Source of the DNA: Babylonia areolata
Taxonomy: Eukaryota; Mollusca; Gastropoda; Neogastropoda; Buccinidae
Assembly: GCF_041734735.1 (NCBI RefSeq)
Contig: NC_134884.1
Location: 27,779,249 to 27,843,248, forward strand
Reading direction: 5' to 3'
Length of the DNA stretch: 64,000 nucleotides
In this document: positions 49,018 to 61,395 of the stretch, in pieces
How the letters are laid out: each line of letters opens with the position of its first letter
Numbering within the stretch: the first letter of the stretch is position 1
Made by a program: the position numbers and the translations under genes
The notes under the pieces: generated by a model
The model's input: the letters and a program-made list of their open reading frames with translations, nothing else
The model's database searches: none
Told to the model about the DNA's origin: nothing

Positions 49018-50132
49018 ACCTGAAATAAACATTAACCAGTAGTTTGTTCTTACAGTGTTTGCCAAATGACTTGTCATTATGTATATCAGTGGGTTTTTTT
49101 ATTTTTTATTTTTATTTTTATTTTTTATAACACTGTTTGATAACTTACACACCATTGATTAGTATCAGTGTGTTTTGATGTTTTCAGTTTAGTTGTAACT
49201 TGTGTTACTTCATATTGGAGAACTGTTAGTTCAACACAAATATTTGCTTACATAATTGATTTCTCCCCCATGGTCTGATTGCAGTTGTAATTTCTTTTCT
49301 TCCTTTTCAAATCATAGTTTGGAACTGAAAAATGTTGGAATCTGATTGCATCTGCAGTTATATCAGGCACAGTTTATTGGTATGAAGCTGTGCCACTGAT
49401 GTGGAGAAGAAAAAAACTGTCACAATTGCATGTACAGGATTCTCACACATCAACACTAATGTAAATGAAAGATGCAACAACCTGAAATTGTAAGGATGAC
49501 TGGATTTCCAAATATCTTTTAGAGCAATACACACTTCTACTTTATTTTCACCCACACATTATGTGCAAGCACACACACACACACGCACACGCACACGCAC
49601 ACACACCACACCACACCACACACAAAAATACTACTGAACACTGACACAAACACTGCTGAACACACACACACACACCACACCACACCAGCTTCAGCTGAAA
49701 TAAAACATTTCCCAGCAGTTTGTTCTTACAGAGATTGCCAAATGACTTGTCATTATGTATATCAGTGTTATAATAACACTGTTTGCTAACTTACACACCA
49801 TTGTATAATGTCAGTGTGTTTTGATGCTTTCAATTGTAACTTGTGTTACTTCCTATTGGAGAACTGTTGGTTCAACACAAATACATGCTTACATAATTGA
49901 TTTATCCTTAATGATCTGATTGCGATTGTAATTTCTTATTTTTCTTTTCAAACCATTTTGTTTGGAACTGTAAAATGTTGGAATCTGATTGTATCTGCAG
50001 TTATAACAGGCACAGTTTATTTTATGAAGCTGTGCAACTGATATGGAGAAGAAAAGAATTGTCACAATTGCATGTACAGGATTATCACACATAAACACTA
50101 ATGTAAATGAAAGATGCAACAACCAGGTTTGG
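49018..50132 (+). repeat. Two tandem copies of a ~450-480-bp segment
   Basis: Copy 1 (49018-49493) and copy 2 (49687-50132) share long blocks such as gccaaatgacttgtcattat, ttgtaacttgtgttacttc, attggagaactgtt, gaatctgattg and aatgtaaatgaaagatgcaa. They are separated by 190 bases rich in (CA)n (49570-49680). Copy 1 has an extra T-rich run near 49090. No coding potential was seen. Confidence 0.85.
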
Positions 50133-50227
50133 TTCCAATGTAAAATTCTTCTTAAATAAATTATTACATTTTCTTATATATAGTATATATACACTTTTTG
50201 TATCTGATTGTAAACATCAACAGAGGA

Positions 50228-50272
<45 letters not shown>

Positions 50273-50373
50273 TATATATATATATATATACTCACACATA
50301 TTCTCTCTCACACTCCCCAGTCAAAAGATCAGTCCACCAACTCTCTCTGTGTCTCTCTGTCTCTGTCTCTCTT

Positions 50374-50414
<41 letters not shown>
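50228..50414. repeat. Compound microsatellite (AC)n(TA)n...(TG)n
   Basis: (AC)n at 50229-50270 is followed by (TA)n to 50290, a CT-rich interval and (TG)n at 50380-50413. The reading frames here are microsatellite translations. Confidence 0.9.
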
Positions 50415-50416
<2 letters not shown>

Positions 50417-51600
50417 AAAACTAGATTTGTTTATTTGTGATTCTGCACGCTATGGCTGTGTCTGGTCACCAAGACAGAAAAATACTGTAGCCAAGTGTCT
50501 TTTGCATACCATGTAATGTTTTTGTTATTTCTAGTGTGATAGGAAAAGAATCTTAAAATAAATAAACGAGTTTAAAAAAGAAAGATGAAATAAATGAACA
50601 ATCAGTCAAGAGTATAAATTGTTATAGTTCATCTTGTCATGTCAAATATTTGGAATGAATGATTAAGTACAAGTAAATTAAGAAGTAAACGCATGAATCA
50701 TTAAACAAATTATTAAGGACAGACAGACAGTTGGACAGATAGACCTGTTTAATGAATAGTACATTATTAGATAAACAAATATAATGCAGAATATATTCAC
50801 TGAAGGAAAGGGTAAGTGAAAACTGGATGGCAAAGAAGCAAAATAGTGATAAAATTAAAACAGGTCAACAATTTAGTAGTAAACGAATAAAATGAAATAA
50901 TGAATAAATGCAGTTTTATGTTTATAAATAGAATGTTGATGACTTATACATGAAGTGAATAAAATGAAATCAGCGAATACATATAAATGAATATATAAGT
51001 ATGAATTATGATAAATTTATCCAGTTTATCTGCAGTAATTGCATGAATGAATAGACAAGGAAAATGGCATGCTAAACAACACAGATTTTATTTCATTACA
51101 TTGTTTGAGACAGTTAACAGATGAGAGATCATTTGATTGATGTAACAATTAATATAGTGACTGGTGAGTGACTGAATGATTGATCAAATGATTGATTTTG
51201 CAATGAATATCAATATCATGCATGGAAAAGTGACTGAATAATAACTAATAAACAGATGTACTGGACAGGGTGTGCGATGAATAAATTCAAGGAAACGTGG
51301 TGATGTGTTTGAAAAAACGTCAAAAGAAAATAAAGAAACAAACAGTATAAAACAACAAAAACATGTTATATCTAAATGTTGCCCCAATTGAAATGTAAAC
51401 AACAACAACAACAACAACAAAAACAACAACAACAACAACATCATCATCAAAAACAACAACAAAAAACGAAGTTTTTTGTTTTCTTGCTCGGAAAAAGTGG
51501 GGGGTATTTTCATGGCAACAGTCAACCATAATTTCCTCTTCAGTATCAACAATAAATTATCGTCAGAGCGACACTGACAGCACGTGACTTTCCAAATAAT
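50415..51600. other. AT-rich intergenic stretch, nothing recognised
   Basis: The stretch contains many loosely repeated aatgaataaatg-type motifs and an (AAC)n tract at about 51400-51470. No exon or known element was seen. Confidence 0.5.
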
Positions 51601-51850
51601 TATTATGGAGCGTGCTGCGTGATGCCTGGGGAGATTTGTCGCGCGTGTGCGAGCGACACGCCTCGTACAAGTTTCAGGCGTCGGCGCGACAATGTAGCGA
51701 GGCATCAAAAAATGATGCGCAGTTGTCGCTGACGCCCCGTGGGCGACGGGCCTTATGCCCATCGCACACGGGGCGTCGAAGCAGCAAGTTTCATGCGACA
51801 AGCAGCAAAAACGTGCAGCGCCCCGTGTGCGAGGTATTCATCATGGAATC
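51600..51850. repeat. GC-rich inverted-repeat patch, possible DNA-transposon remnant
   Basis: tcgcacacggggcg at 51761-51774 is answered by its reverse complement cgccccgtgtgcga at 51819-51832. There are further CpG-rich matches such as gtcgctgacgccccgtgggc upstream. The patch stands out against AT-rich flanks on both sides. It looks like the end or core of a non-autonomous DNA transposon, but the family and borders are not clear. Confidence 0.45.
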
Positions 51851-51943
51851 GGTTGCTATAACAATTTTTTTCAGCAATCTCAAGGTAAATTCAATAAGAA
51901 TACAGAACATGCACACAAATCGCAGACGAATGAGACAGAAGGA

Positions 51944-51979
<36 letters not shown>

Positions 51980-52441
51980 GATGAACATTTTGACAAAAAC
52001 CAACCCTTATAATGCTATTGATATTATTGATGAGCACTGATTGGACAGGAGCAATGATGATTCATGTATAGATCACAGGCAGTTTTAATGTCCCCTATCT
52101 TTGGCATGTGCTTTCCAAACTTTCCACTGAAGAACCTGACCAAAATTTCAGTGATAAATCATTTATCAAAATTACAAATTGACTTTGGCTTTATTGCAAA
52201 AAAACAACAAAAAACAAAAACAAAAACAAAACCCCCCCAAAAAACACACACTTTGCTGAAGTATTCCAGAAGATTACTTTATCTTATTGTGAAAATTATT
52301 GTGATATAGTACAAAAAGTTTTAATTTTTCGCTTTCACGGTTTTTAGGGAAATAGTATTACACCTGTGTGTTCTGGAAAAAAAAACGACATTAGTACCCT
52401 TTACCATCATTTGCTTTCCTTTGTACCAGGAAGGAAAAACA

Positions 52442-52445
<4 letters not shown>

Positions 52446-52499
<54 letters not shown>

Positions 52500-52530
52500 T
52501 ATATACACACATATATACACACATATATGC
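52446..52530. repeat. (TA)n/(CA) compound microsatellite
   Basis: A (TA)n tract at 52446-52492 is followed by acacacatatata-type repeats, about 150 bases before the MED10 start codon. Confidence 0.9.
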
Positions 52531-52679
52531 ATGGCAGCGTTGTGAATACTTTCGTGCATTGGAATGCACAATGTGTTGATTTCGTTTGGTTTGGGTAAAA
52601 AGGGTGGGCGCATTGTGTTATCTCCCTGGAGCTCTCATGTGTTTTGAAACTAAGAAAGGTTGGTAAGATTATTCTCAAG

Positions 52680-55600
52680 ATGGCTGAGAAATTTGATGCA
52701 CTGGAGCAGCGCCTCGAAATTTTTATTGAAAACACGCGTCAGATCGGTATTGTAGTGAGTGATTTCCAACCACAAGGTCAGAATGTTCTAAATCAAAAAT
52801 TGTAAGTATGAAATATTGCATTTATGGTATTTTTTCGATAGTTGTGTCCTCGTAATGTCCAGACCCAGTGGAGGTAAATGACAAGTTAGTTTTGTACTTC
52901 AAACTTTCTCAGAACTCCCGTTTTTACTATCTTGAAACAACTTGCGGAAGCATCCACATTTCTTCCCCTCCACTCCTCTGTGTGACTGGTTGAGTGGATG
53001 TCCATGCCTAATTGTGAACAATGCAAACATGTGCACACCGACACACGTGTGGATGTACACGCACAACCATGCACACACACACACGAACACATGTGTACAT
53101 TATGGCGAACGCACATGCACTGCAGTCTCATACTAGTCACAAATACTCAGACCCAGCCCTCCACTGACATAGTACCTAGCCCTATCCTCCACTGTCCACA
53201 TGCACATACGGATATCTTATATTTACACGCACACATACATCTTCATTCACAGTGGTGTACACTTTTTGCGTTGTGTGTCTTGCGCTAGTACACTCACAGA
53301 CACATAAAACCTAAGATTTAGGCTGGCACTGGGCGTCAATCCTTGATTGATGTGCAGTGAGCAGTCCAGCATCGGTCCCAAATAATTTAGTAACGGATGT
53401 AAATTGTAATGTTCATTCAATGAAAGTCTAATCTGTATACATACTTCAGTTCCGGTGTTTCACTTTCAGAGAAATGCGGGCCTTTCTTGAGTCTTGAGTT
53501 TGCTTTCACTGCTGTCTGACATGAAACTTTCACTAATAACTGATAGAACTGGTTTTTACAGAAAAGTCCAACCAAAAATATAAAAATTCTCAATCCACAA
53601 ATTGGTCACCCTCAACACCTCTTCCTGACTCCATATTTACCAAATTTCCCAGCAAAATTACCAACGAACTCTTGCAAATTCTTTTAATTTCTGACAAACT
53701 CGCTACAAAATTACCAGATGTAATGATAACTGATGTTCAATGACATTCTCATCAGGATCTCAGAGAAGCACCAAGCTTTTGTATCGATCGAGGTTCGACG
53801 CCCAGCTGCTTTGTAAAATTTACAAAGTTTTTTGTCTCTCAGTATCTGAGCAAATCTCATTCCAATTTTAACCTTGTGCTTTAAGGACTTCATTAAAAAA
53901 AAGTTTATTTTCTCTTTGGGAATTTCTAAACTTGTCTTACTCTACAGTCTTTGTATCCACTCTGCTTATGAAATTTGCTGTAAATTGTTAATAGTTAGTT
54001 ATGGCCAATATGTTTGGATTCTTTCATATTTCATGTTCCCATGTTTCTAATATATTGTTCAGTATTCATTGTTTTTAAAGAGCACAGTACCATAGGTTAC
54101 GTACTTACTGTATCCTGTAAGTGTAAATGTAGTTATGATGATGGTACTTGTAAAAAGGGCAAAATGGATATGGTTCTTTTGAGATTTGAATTAATGGAAA
54201 CTCCAGTTATAGTTGATATCAAAGAGTGTGTGTAGATCATGATGGGTACTGATACAAGGACAATGTCACTCACTGATTAATTATTTGCCGATGTATTTAT
54301 TTGTCTTTAACTTTTGCTGCTTTTACTGTGAACTAAGAAGTAATCACAAAAATTGTGTTATGTTTTTGTGTTGCAGGAACAGCATGGTGATGGAGATGCA
54401 AGAACTTGATAAGCTGAAAAGTCAGGTTCAAGATGTCAACGTACCCCTGGAAGTCTTTGAGTGAGTAAAGATGACGTGGAATTGTGTTGTCATCAAAGAT
54501 AAGGATGAAGGATCTTGATGAATCATAATTCCAGTAATGTAAAAAGCAGTCAAGATATTTGCCCACTTCATTGCAGTTCTTTGCTGTACCAGCCCTTTTA
54601 CTGGGATAAGAAATTACCCAAACTTGTAAGCTTAGAAAGAATGTTTGCGTTAATTTGAAAAAGAAGACAGTGATGAACATTTATCGGATGATAGAAATTA
54701 GAATGCGAAGGGAGTTATGAAGAGACAGGCGCAATCAACCAGCAAACAGTGAGTGATGCTGAACAGAGCATTGACTCTGCCCACATGAGTGAGTTGTGCT
54801 GACCGAGATAGCAGCAGTGGGAATGACACTCTTGGCACTGTGCTAACACAGGGGCATAGGTAGAAGTAGGGTGATGGGAGGCAGATTGAGGGGAACTGGA
54901 CAAGTGTAGTGGGTCAGAGGGGGAAGAGGAGGGGGGTGGAGGAGGGGGTGCTGTAGAAGTGTGTGTGAGGAATCAATATAGGGCCAACAAACATACAACA
55001 TTCTGCTAATTTCAGCTATTTCAATTTCACCTTAACTCTTATTTCCTAGGCAGCAAAAAGTAATAAGGAAACTGATCCAAGATGAATACGGTGACAGTGA
55101 ATGAGTGGTATTCAGAATGATTGTTGTAAATAATAACAGATGAGGCAAGATGTCACTTTCATCAGTGAGCATATGGACTGTCATTGTTTTCAAACTGTCA
55201 AACGCGTGCTAAAGCGGACGTGCACCCTTCCCCCCAATGCCCCACTACAGACGCCACAACACCAACAAGCCCACTCAGAAATAGATTTTTACAACGCATT
55301 TAATATATGTAATTATGTAATGGTATGAATGTATTTATATAAAAAAATTAATAATGAAAAAAAAATTTTTTTTAGAAGGAACAAAACAGAAGTACTCTTA
55401 CTTCCTTCAACAAAGTATCCAAAGGATACTGATGGGTATGGCCGCACAGTCAGTTACTAAAGAAACACTTTAGGTTTACTCGGGGGGGCCCTCATCTCAA
55501 CCCCACTCCCACCAACATTTAAATGCAGATAACCAACATTAAACACAGGTAAGCATCATTTCAGTCCAACACTTTCTTTCTCACTCTCCACAAGTGAGTA

Positions 55601-58293
55601 TCATGTATATGTGCGAGTATATGAGTGTATGCGAATATGAAGTTGACCAAGTTTCAATTATTATCACACGCACACAAATAAATAAAAATATAGTTACTGA
55701 AGCACATATGTCGAGAGTGAAATCTGACCAGGAGTCCTCAGGAGCAGAAAAGAAAAAAAAATTGAAGCACTGAATTGTCTTTCCCTTTTGAACATGCACA
55801 TATCACTGTCAAACATGAAAAGGTGAAATCCTTGAAGACGCTGGCGGGCTGAAGTAGTGGTCCTCTGAACTGAGTGTCAGTAGCAACGTTGGCGGACCTG
55901 TCGCTGGTACCATGAGGTGGATAGTCTAAAAATAGTGTGAGCTGGAACCAGCGGAAGATCCAACGCCACAACAGTTAGAACAGCGTCCAGGAAAACTTCG
56001 ACCAGACGACAAAAAAAAAAAAGTGCAACCACTGGCCTACGCACAGCAAGTTGTGTGAAAAAACAACTAGAGGTGCCTAACACAGAAACGAAGATACACC
56101 GAATGCTGATATTCCCATCTGGCGGATGCTTGGTCATCTACAGAGGGAAAATAGAACAAAAAAAAAACCCAACCAACCAAACAACTGCAGCAGCCAAACG
56201 CCGCTCTCCTCACGACCTTCTCCAAGGACACTCTCCCCGATATCCGTTTGACACCTACGTCATTCTACAAATATGTCATACACCAAAACTTTAAGAAAAA
56301 CGTCACACATAAATTGCGTCACACAAAACATTGTTGCACAACCATGGCACGCCTCTGGCCCTACAACCAGCCACGAAGAGAAACATGCATGATAAAAAGC
56401 CTGTGCACACACAACGGTAACACACCCGCCTCAAAAATAAATCCCAGCGGTACACTGCACCCGCCAACTTCACCTGCCAAAAAGGGGACGATACGGATTC
56501 AAACCCCCATCTGAACAAAAAAAACAACAAAAAACAAAATACTGCAACCTCTTGGTCGTCCGTTACACAAACCATCTAAAAATTATGGTTACAAAGCTAA
56601 ATCTTTTTCAGGCGGGAAGGTGGCGTACATTGTAATCCTTGCAGTGATGAAACAGTCAGATTTTGGCATTGGTTGAGGTTGTGATAATACAATGATTAAG
56701 CCAGTGATTGCCAATCCATAATGACATTAACAAATACCTAGTTATTTGTATTTATGATTCAGAATGTGTGTGTAGTGGTGTGTGTGTGTATCCAGGAGAC
56801 TGAAGGACCCACAAGAAAAAAAAAAGTTTGTCCTGTGGCTGTATATATATATATACATGTTTCTGTTCTCTTCCCACATCACAGCTACATTGACCAAGGT
56901 CGTAATCCCAACCTGTACACACGGGACTGCCTGGAGAAAGCACTCACAAAGAATGAACTTGTGAAAGGCAAAGTTGACAATCTCAAGGTTAGTCTTCCAT
57001 TGATGCAGTTGAGCTTGGATGCATGTGATTAAAAAAATTGTATAAGTTAGTACTCGGTTAAAGTAGTTACAAAGTCCTAGCTTTGGGAAAAAAAAAAAAA
57101 AGTTGCAATATGAGCACCTCCTCCCTTGTGGCTTCTTCCACATACACACACTTCCCTTTTCCAGAGTGAAAGAGAGAGTACACACACACACACACACAAT
57201 GGTAAACATTTTCAATCTTTTGTCAGCAAGTGAATATCCTGTTCTGTATTGTCCATGTGTTGTGTGTGGCTTGTTCAGGATTAAAGAGGCTATGCCAGTC
57301 TTGAATAAAAGCTAATTTGTGTTTGCACATTTCTTCTGTTTTTGCTGCTGTGTGCACATGTCAAATGATCAGTATAAGGACAGGCCCAGCGCTTCCTTTT
57401 TTGAGGAAGTGTCCGGGTTTATTCCAGTGTACCTTTTATTTACCTGTGTGCTAACTGAATCGGTAGCGTAAGCAACACTGACTTGAAGTTGTGTACCTTG
57501 TGAATGGAGAGAGTTACCACTCTTTACTATTTGTTAATCCTGATAGTAATCCACTGGTTACTGCAAAACTTAATTTGGGATGACAGTTATGACACAGTAG
57601 TAATTGCCATGGATGCATGATCAATATCTGGAGCCATTGAACACTTGGTACATGGCATAATTGTGAAATGTAAATCCCTCCTGTTGAAGTGATATGGAGG
57701 TGTAACTTGTACAGAAAATTCATTAGGCTGTAACTTGTACAGAAAATTCATAAGGCCTGTACTTGTGCTTTTGTGAAAACTTGTACAACACTCAGTTATT
57801 AACAGTAAAATGATGTGGTGTCTGGATTTCGTGAAGAAATTCAGTGATCAACCAACCCCCACCTCCTTAACCTCACTTTTTTTTTCATTATTGGTTAAGA
57901 CATCATGTCACAAACTGCGTTTTATAAGGTTTTTTTCTTCTTCTTTTTTATTTTTTTTTTTAGATGTGACTTGAGTTTTGTGTTTACTGAGGTTGAATTT
58001 TTTATTTTGTGAGCAGTCCTGACATGGCCTTATGTGGTTAGCTGGATAATAAGAAACAAAGTCATGTTTTCCATTATTTTATTTTTCATCCTTGTGTGAA
58101 GGTGATATAAAGGTCTATACGATAGCAGCATAGCTGTGCAAAACTGGTGTCCAGTGAACTGGGAGTGATGTGACATGTGGCGTGGACTTGTGTGCAGAAA
58201 TTCAAGGCCTTGTTGATGGTGGAGCTGAACAAAGTGTTCCCCAATGAGATGAACATGTACAGAGCCTGGAAGGGCAACGACAGACCCACATAG
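52680..58293 (+). CDS. MED10: Mediator complex subunit 10
   Basis: This is a nuclear subunit of the Mediator middle module, which links activators to RNA polymerase II. Four exons join in phase: 52680-52801, 54377-54460, 56885-56987 and 58198-58293 (TAG), giving 134 residues against 135 in human MED10. The start is MAEKFDALEQRLEIFIENTR (human MAEKFDHLEEHLEKFVENIR). Then come GIVVSDFQPQ, NVPLEVFDYIDQGRNP, LYTRDCLEKALTKNE, VKGKVDNLK and KKFKALL..ELNKVFP, ending near RAWKGNDRPT. All splice borders are GT/AG and the predicted protein has no gaps. The C-terminal tail after VFP is the most divergent part, as expected. A poly(A) signal lies at 58430. Intron 2 holds a piggyBac remnant. Confidence 0.97.
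54620..54960 (+). mobile_element. PiggyBac-like remnant in MED10 intron 2
   Basis: agaaagaatgtttgcgttaa, tttgaaaaagaagacagtga and tgaacatttatcggatgata match 59768-59830 of the TTAA-flanked element at 59409-60485. Later blocks (cagtgagtgatgctg, cttggcactg, gggaagaggaggggg) also match. Only a piece corresponding to the start of the transposase region is present, without ends. Confidence 0.6.
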
Positions 58294-58429
58294 CCACTAT
58301 CTGTGCTTGTGTGTGTGCTGGACTATGTGTGGGTGGACATGCGTGTGCTGATGAGTGAGGGAGAGAAAAGTGTGTGGAGAGAGGGTAGGTTGGTTGAACT
58401 GAGGGGAAGACATGGTAACATGAACTGTG

Positions 58430-58435
58430 AATAAA
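58430..58435 (+). terminator. Poly(A) signal of MED10
   Basis: AATAAA lies 137 bases after the TAG and is followed by a GT-rich stretch (gtgttgtgaatgtgt), as expected for a cleavage site. Confidence 0.7.
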
Positions 58436-59010
58436 GTGTTGTGAATGTGTACTCTGTTTTTGCTGACTTTTCCCCCTTTAACAAAAGATGTATTGGAATG
58501 CCAGAGGCATGGTCTGATGAGTTGAAGTGAAAAGTATGGATGGGATGTTTTATACATTTTGCAGCCAAGATATATTTTCTTTGCATTTGGATGAAAAACA
58601 TGGTCTGTATAAAAATGCAAGACAATAGTTGTGAAAAAAAGGAAGCCTATAAAGTGTTGGTCACACATGACTTTTTTCCCTTCATAATTGCCATATTAGG
58701 TTGTGATGGAACCATCACAGGACTCAGATGTTTGGAGACATCAGTGGTGTTGATCAGATCCAACCTTTCCTTGACAGAATGCCTTGGTCATTACTAGATT
58801 AGTGTAAAAAAAAAAAAAAGAAAAAAAAAAAGAAAGAAAAAAAAAAGAAAGGGGAAATGCTCTGTGTGTGTACTATCAGATTACATTACCAGAAAAATTA
58901 ATAGGGCATGACTATTTTGCATCACAACTCCCCACCCCGTGTCCATTTAGTTCAAAGGAAATTTAACAGTGGTTGATCAGAAGAAGAAGAATATATGATG
59001 TATTTAACTA

Positions 59011-59200
59011 CACATACTTTACTGTGACCCACCAGTGCAGACTCTGGCAGGGGGTCAGATTCCTGTCCTGCGTAAACTTCGACCCGCCTATGCGGAGAAA
59101 ATGAAAGTAGCTACGGCCGATAAACTCCCAGAAGTAGGTTACCTCCCCTCTGTATGCCTGACTAGCTTCCTCTTTTTTTTGGCAGTCATCTTGACTCCTG
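59011..59200 (-). repeat. Dispersed promoter-like repeat, copy 3
   Basis: This is the reverse complement of 24986-25162 with scattered differences: ctgtgacccaccagtgcaga, ctctggcagggggtcagatt, cctgtcctgcgtaaacttcg and gaagtaggttacctcccctc. The donor-like end reads cagtaaagtatg here, so the splice-donor match is weaker than in copy 1. Confidence 0.7.
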
Positions 59201-59408
59201 ATCCTGTGCTCTTCATATGGCTAAGTTTTTTGTTGTTGTATTTTCTGTCTGTCTATTGTTTCTTTGAGTTTGACACTCATGCTTGTTGTTAGAAGAAGAA
59301 TATACAACGTAATTTTGAACATAATCAAATCTGACAGACATGTACAGAACAGAAGAAAGCATTTCTCACAAATGACTGGACACTCTTGTGTGTGGGTGGT
59401 TGATTTTA

Positions 59409-60485
59409 TTAACCCCTAGGCTGCCTATATGACGAGATAACTCGTCATGGCAAGCATGTATGCTTCACTGCCACAATGACGAGATAACTCATCATCAAAA
59501 TATTCTGACTTTTCCCTGGTTTGCATTCACTTTGTTGACAAAAATAGTGGTAGCTTTAGCCTGGGGAATCTTTTTAGATTCTATTCATATCTAGAAACCC
59601 CATTGACGTCATGAAGCAGTCCTTTATTTGAACGCTTTGGTTTGGTCACTGTCCCAGTGTTTGCCTGACTTCTCTCCTCGCTCGCTCAACAAAATGTTGG
59701 ACTGACACCATGCTCAAGACATGCGATCGTGACGAACTAAATCAACCAAGATTGCTGTCTTTAGCTGATGCTCAGAAAGAATTGAAGCGTAAATTTGAAG
59801 AAGACAGTGATGAACATTTATAGGACGATTTGATAGAATATAAATAGAGCAATCAAGAGAGTGGCCAAGATGCGACTATCAGTGAGTGATGCTGGCTGTA
59901 CAGATGTTAGCAGACGACAGAACATGACCGAATTATTAGCAGGACACAGTGTGAGCGAAATTCTTGGCACTCAGCCAACGCGGTCAGACGAGAACTGGAT
60001 CAAGTGAGAGGGGTGAAGAGGAGGGGGATGGAGACTGAGGGGTGTGTGGCCTCACATCCGTGGCCTCACATCCATTTATCAGTTGAAGAAGTCACGATGC
60101 ATTGTGTATTTATCTCTTACAAAATAGAGATATATTGTGGTTGTTCTCGTTTGATTTTGTGTTTGCAGATATCCATTTGTCCAGAAAATATGATATTTTT
60201 GTGCAAATTACCTGACTAATGTTTGTAATGAACAAGTTGAAAACGTGACAAAAAACAAAACTCTGATTTCAAAACAACAGCATGTCACTAAAAATATATA
60301 AAATGGGAAAACAATGTGTTTTGTATTCTTTATTCATTCACCTTTCAGAAAATACACTTTTATGGGTCTTTCTCCAATAACAAAGAGCACAGAATTTTTG
60401 GAAAATTTACACCCGTTTTTTGTGGAAAAAACCCAGGCAAATAGATTTCACTTAAACTTTATTTTCCTGGCAGTGAAAGGGTTAA
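59409..60485 (+). mobile_element. Non-autonomous piggyBac-like element with TTAA target sites
   Basis: TTAA at 59409-59412 is followed by cccctaggctgcc. At the far end ggcagtgaaaggg is followed by TTAA at 60482-60485, so the termini are near-inverted (CCCCTAGGCTGCC and CCCTTTCACTGCC). Subterminal gacgagataactcgtcat is a palindrome of the kind found in piggyBac ends. Inside, MLKTCDRDELNQPRLLSLAD followed by AQKELKRKFEEDSDEHL and a stop looks like the start of a transposase ORF. The catalytic core is absent, leaving about 1.07 kb. Confidence 0.8.
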
Positions 60486-61075
60486 TCTAAGTTACCAATA
60501 AATTAGTTGCGGTTTGAAACACTTTAGGGGGTCAAACCCTGAAACATGTACAAGGAGTTAAAAACAAAGTTCACACAGGGAAGCAGGAAAGCAAAGCAGT
60601 AATATAATTTGATTGTATCACATTATCAAAAACCAAATAAAATTTTCTCAACTGCCCAAAACTGAATGTTAACAATGCACAAGGTCTGTCAGTTATCACA
60701 ACTACAGCTTTTCTTCCTTTTACTGATTAAAGTTCAGGGTGCAAATAAAAATATAAAAAAAAGAGGAAAAAAAAGAAGAGAAAAGCCCGTAAACTCCTTT
60801 ACCACCAAGTTTACGTGTGAAAAACACTCCCTAGCACCAAATATTTTAGATAAGATGCTTCGGTTCATGTCAAAACACAATGGACTTGTTCACTTCAAAC
60901 TGGGTCAGGGAGCAAAGGTTAGTCATTCCATTGGCCGGAAACTGGCTGCAGCTGTAAAGCTTTGTTACAATAAGAAAAATGGTCCTTTTAACATGACTCC
61001 TCGACACCGACTAAAGTCGCCTATAGTGGTGCTCTGTCTAGTTGACTAAGGTCATGTGTGGCAGTGAAAGAGTTA
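60486..61075 (-). mobile_element. Probable second piggyBac-like end
   Basis: ggcagtgaaagagttaa at 61057-61073 repeats the terminal motif of the preceding element, and just inside it ccgactaaagtcg is a subterminal palindrome-like block. The matching other end was not found, so the left border given here is arbitrary. The + frame 60666-61049 gave no recognisable protein. Confidence 0.4.
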
Positions 61076-61145
61076 AATAAACCTGATCTGACATAAAAGG
61101 TTATCCATTTACCCCCCCTCCCCAGGAAAACCCAAATCTACTTAT

Positions 61146-61310
61146 TTATTTGTTTATTCTGCTGCAATTTTTTCACAGTTTCAGTTTCCCTTGCTGCTCA
61201 TTCTGAGTCCCCCATACACAGCCACACCCAGGTTTGTCTTTAGCAGCCCCAGTGTCGGCAGTCCAAAGGGAAGTATCAATGTAAGGTCGCTGGGAAGTTA
61301 CACACCATTA
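61146..61310 (-). mobile_element. 3'-part fragment of the long tRNA-headed SINE
   Basis: tttcagtttcccttgctgct, agtcccccatacacagccac, cccagtgtcggcagtccaaa and gtaaggtcgctgggaagtta match the tail-side quarter of the elements at 16152-17051 and 32746-33614. The head is missing. Confidence 0.7.
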
Positions 61311-61395
61311 TTTACAAACATGTAATGACTGAAAAGGTAGAAAAGTAGTGTGCTGAGGATAATGTGTATGTTGTTCCTTCACGAGGCTACTAGTT

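Noticed and set aside
53711-53893. Small minus-strand ORF in MED10 intron 1
   Set aside because: Only 60 codons, with no motif and no flanking splice sites of note.
60666-61049. 127-codon + frame as a gene
   Set aside because: No family resemblance, a Lys-rich low-complexity start, and it ends at a piggyBac-like terminus.
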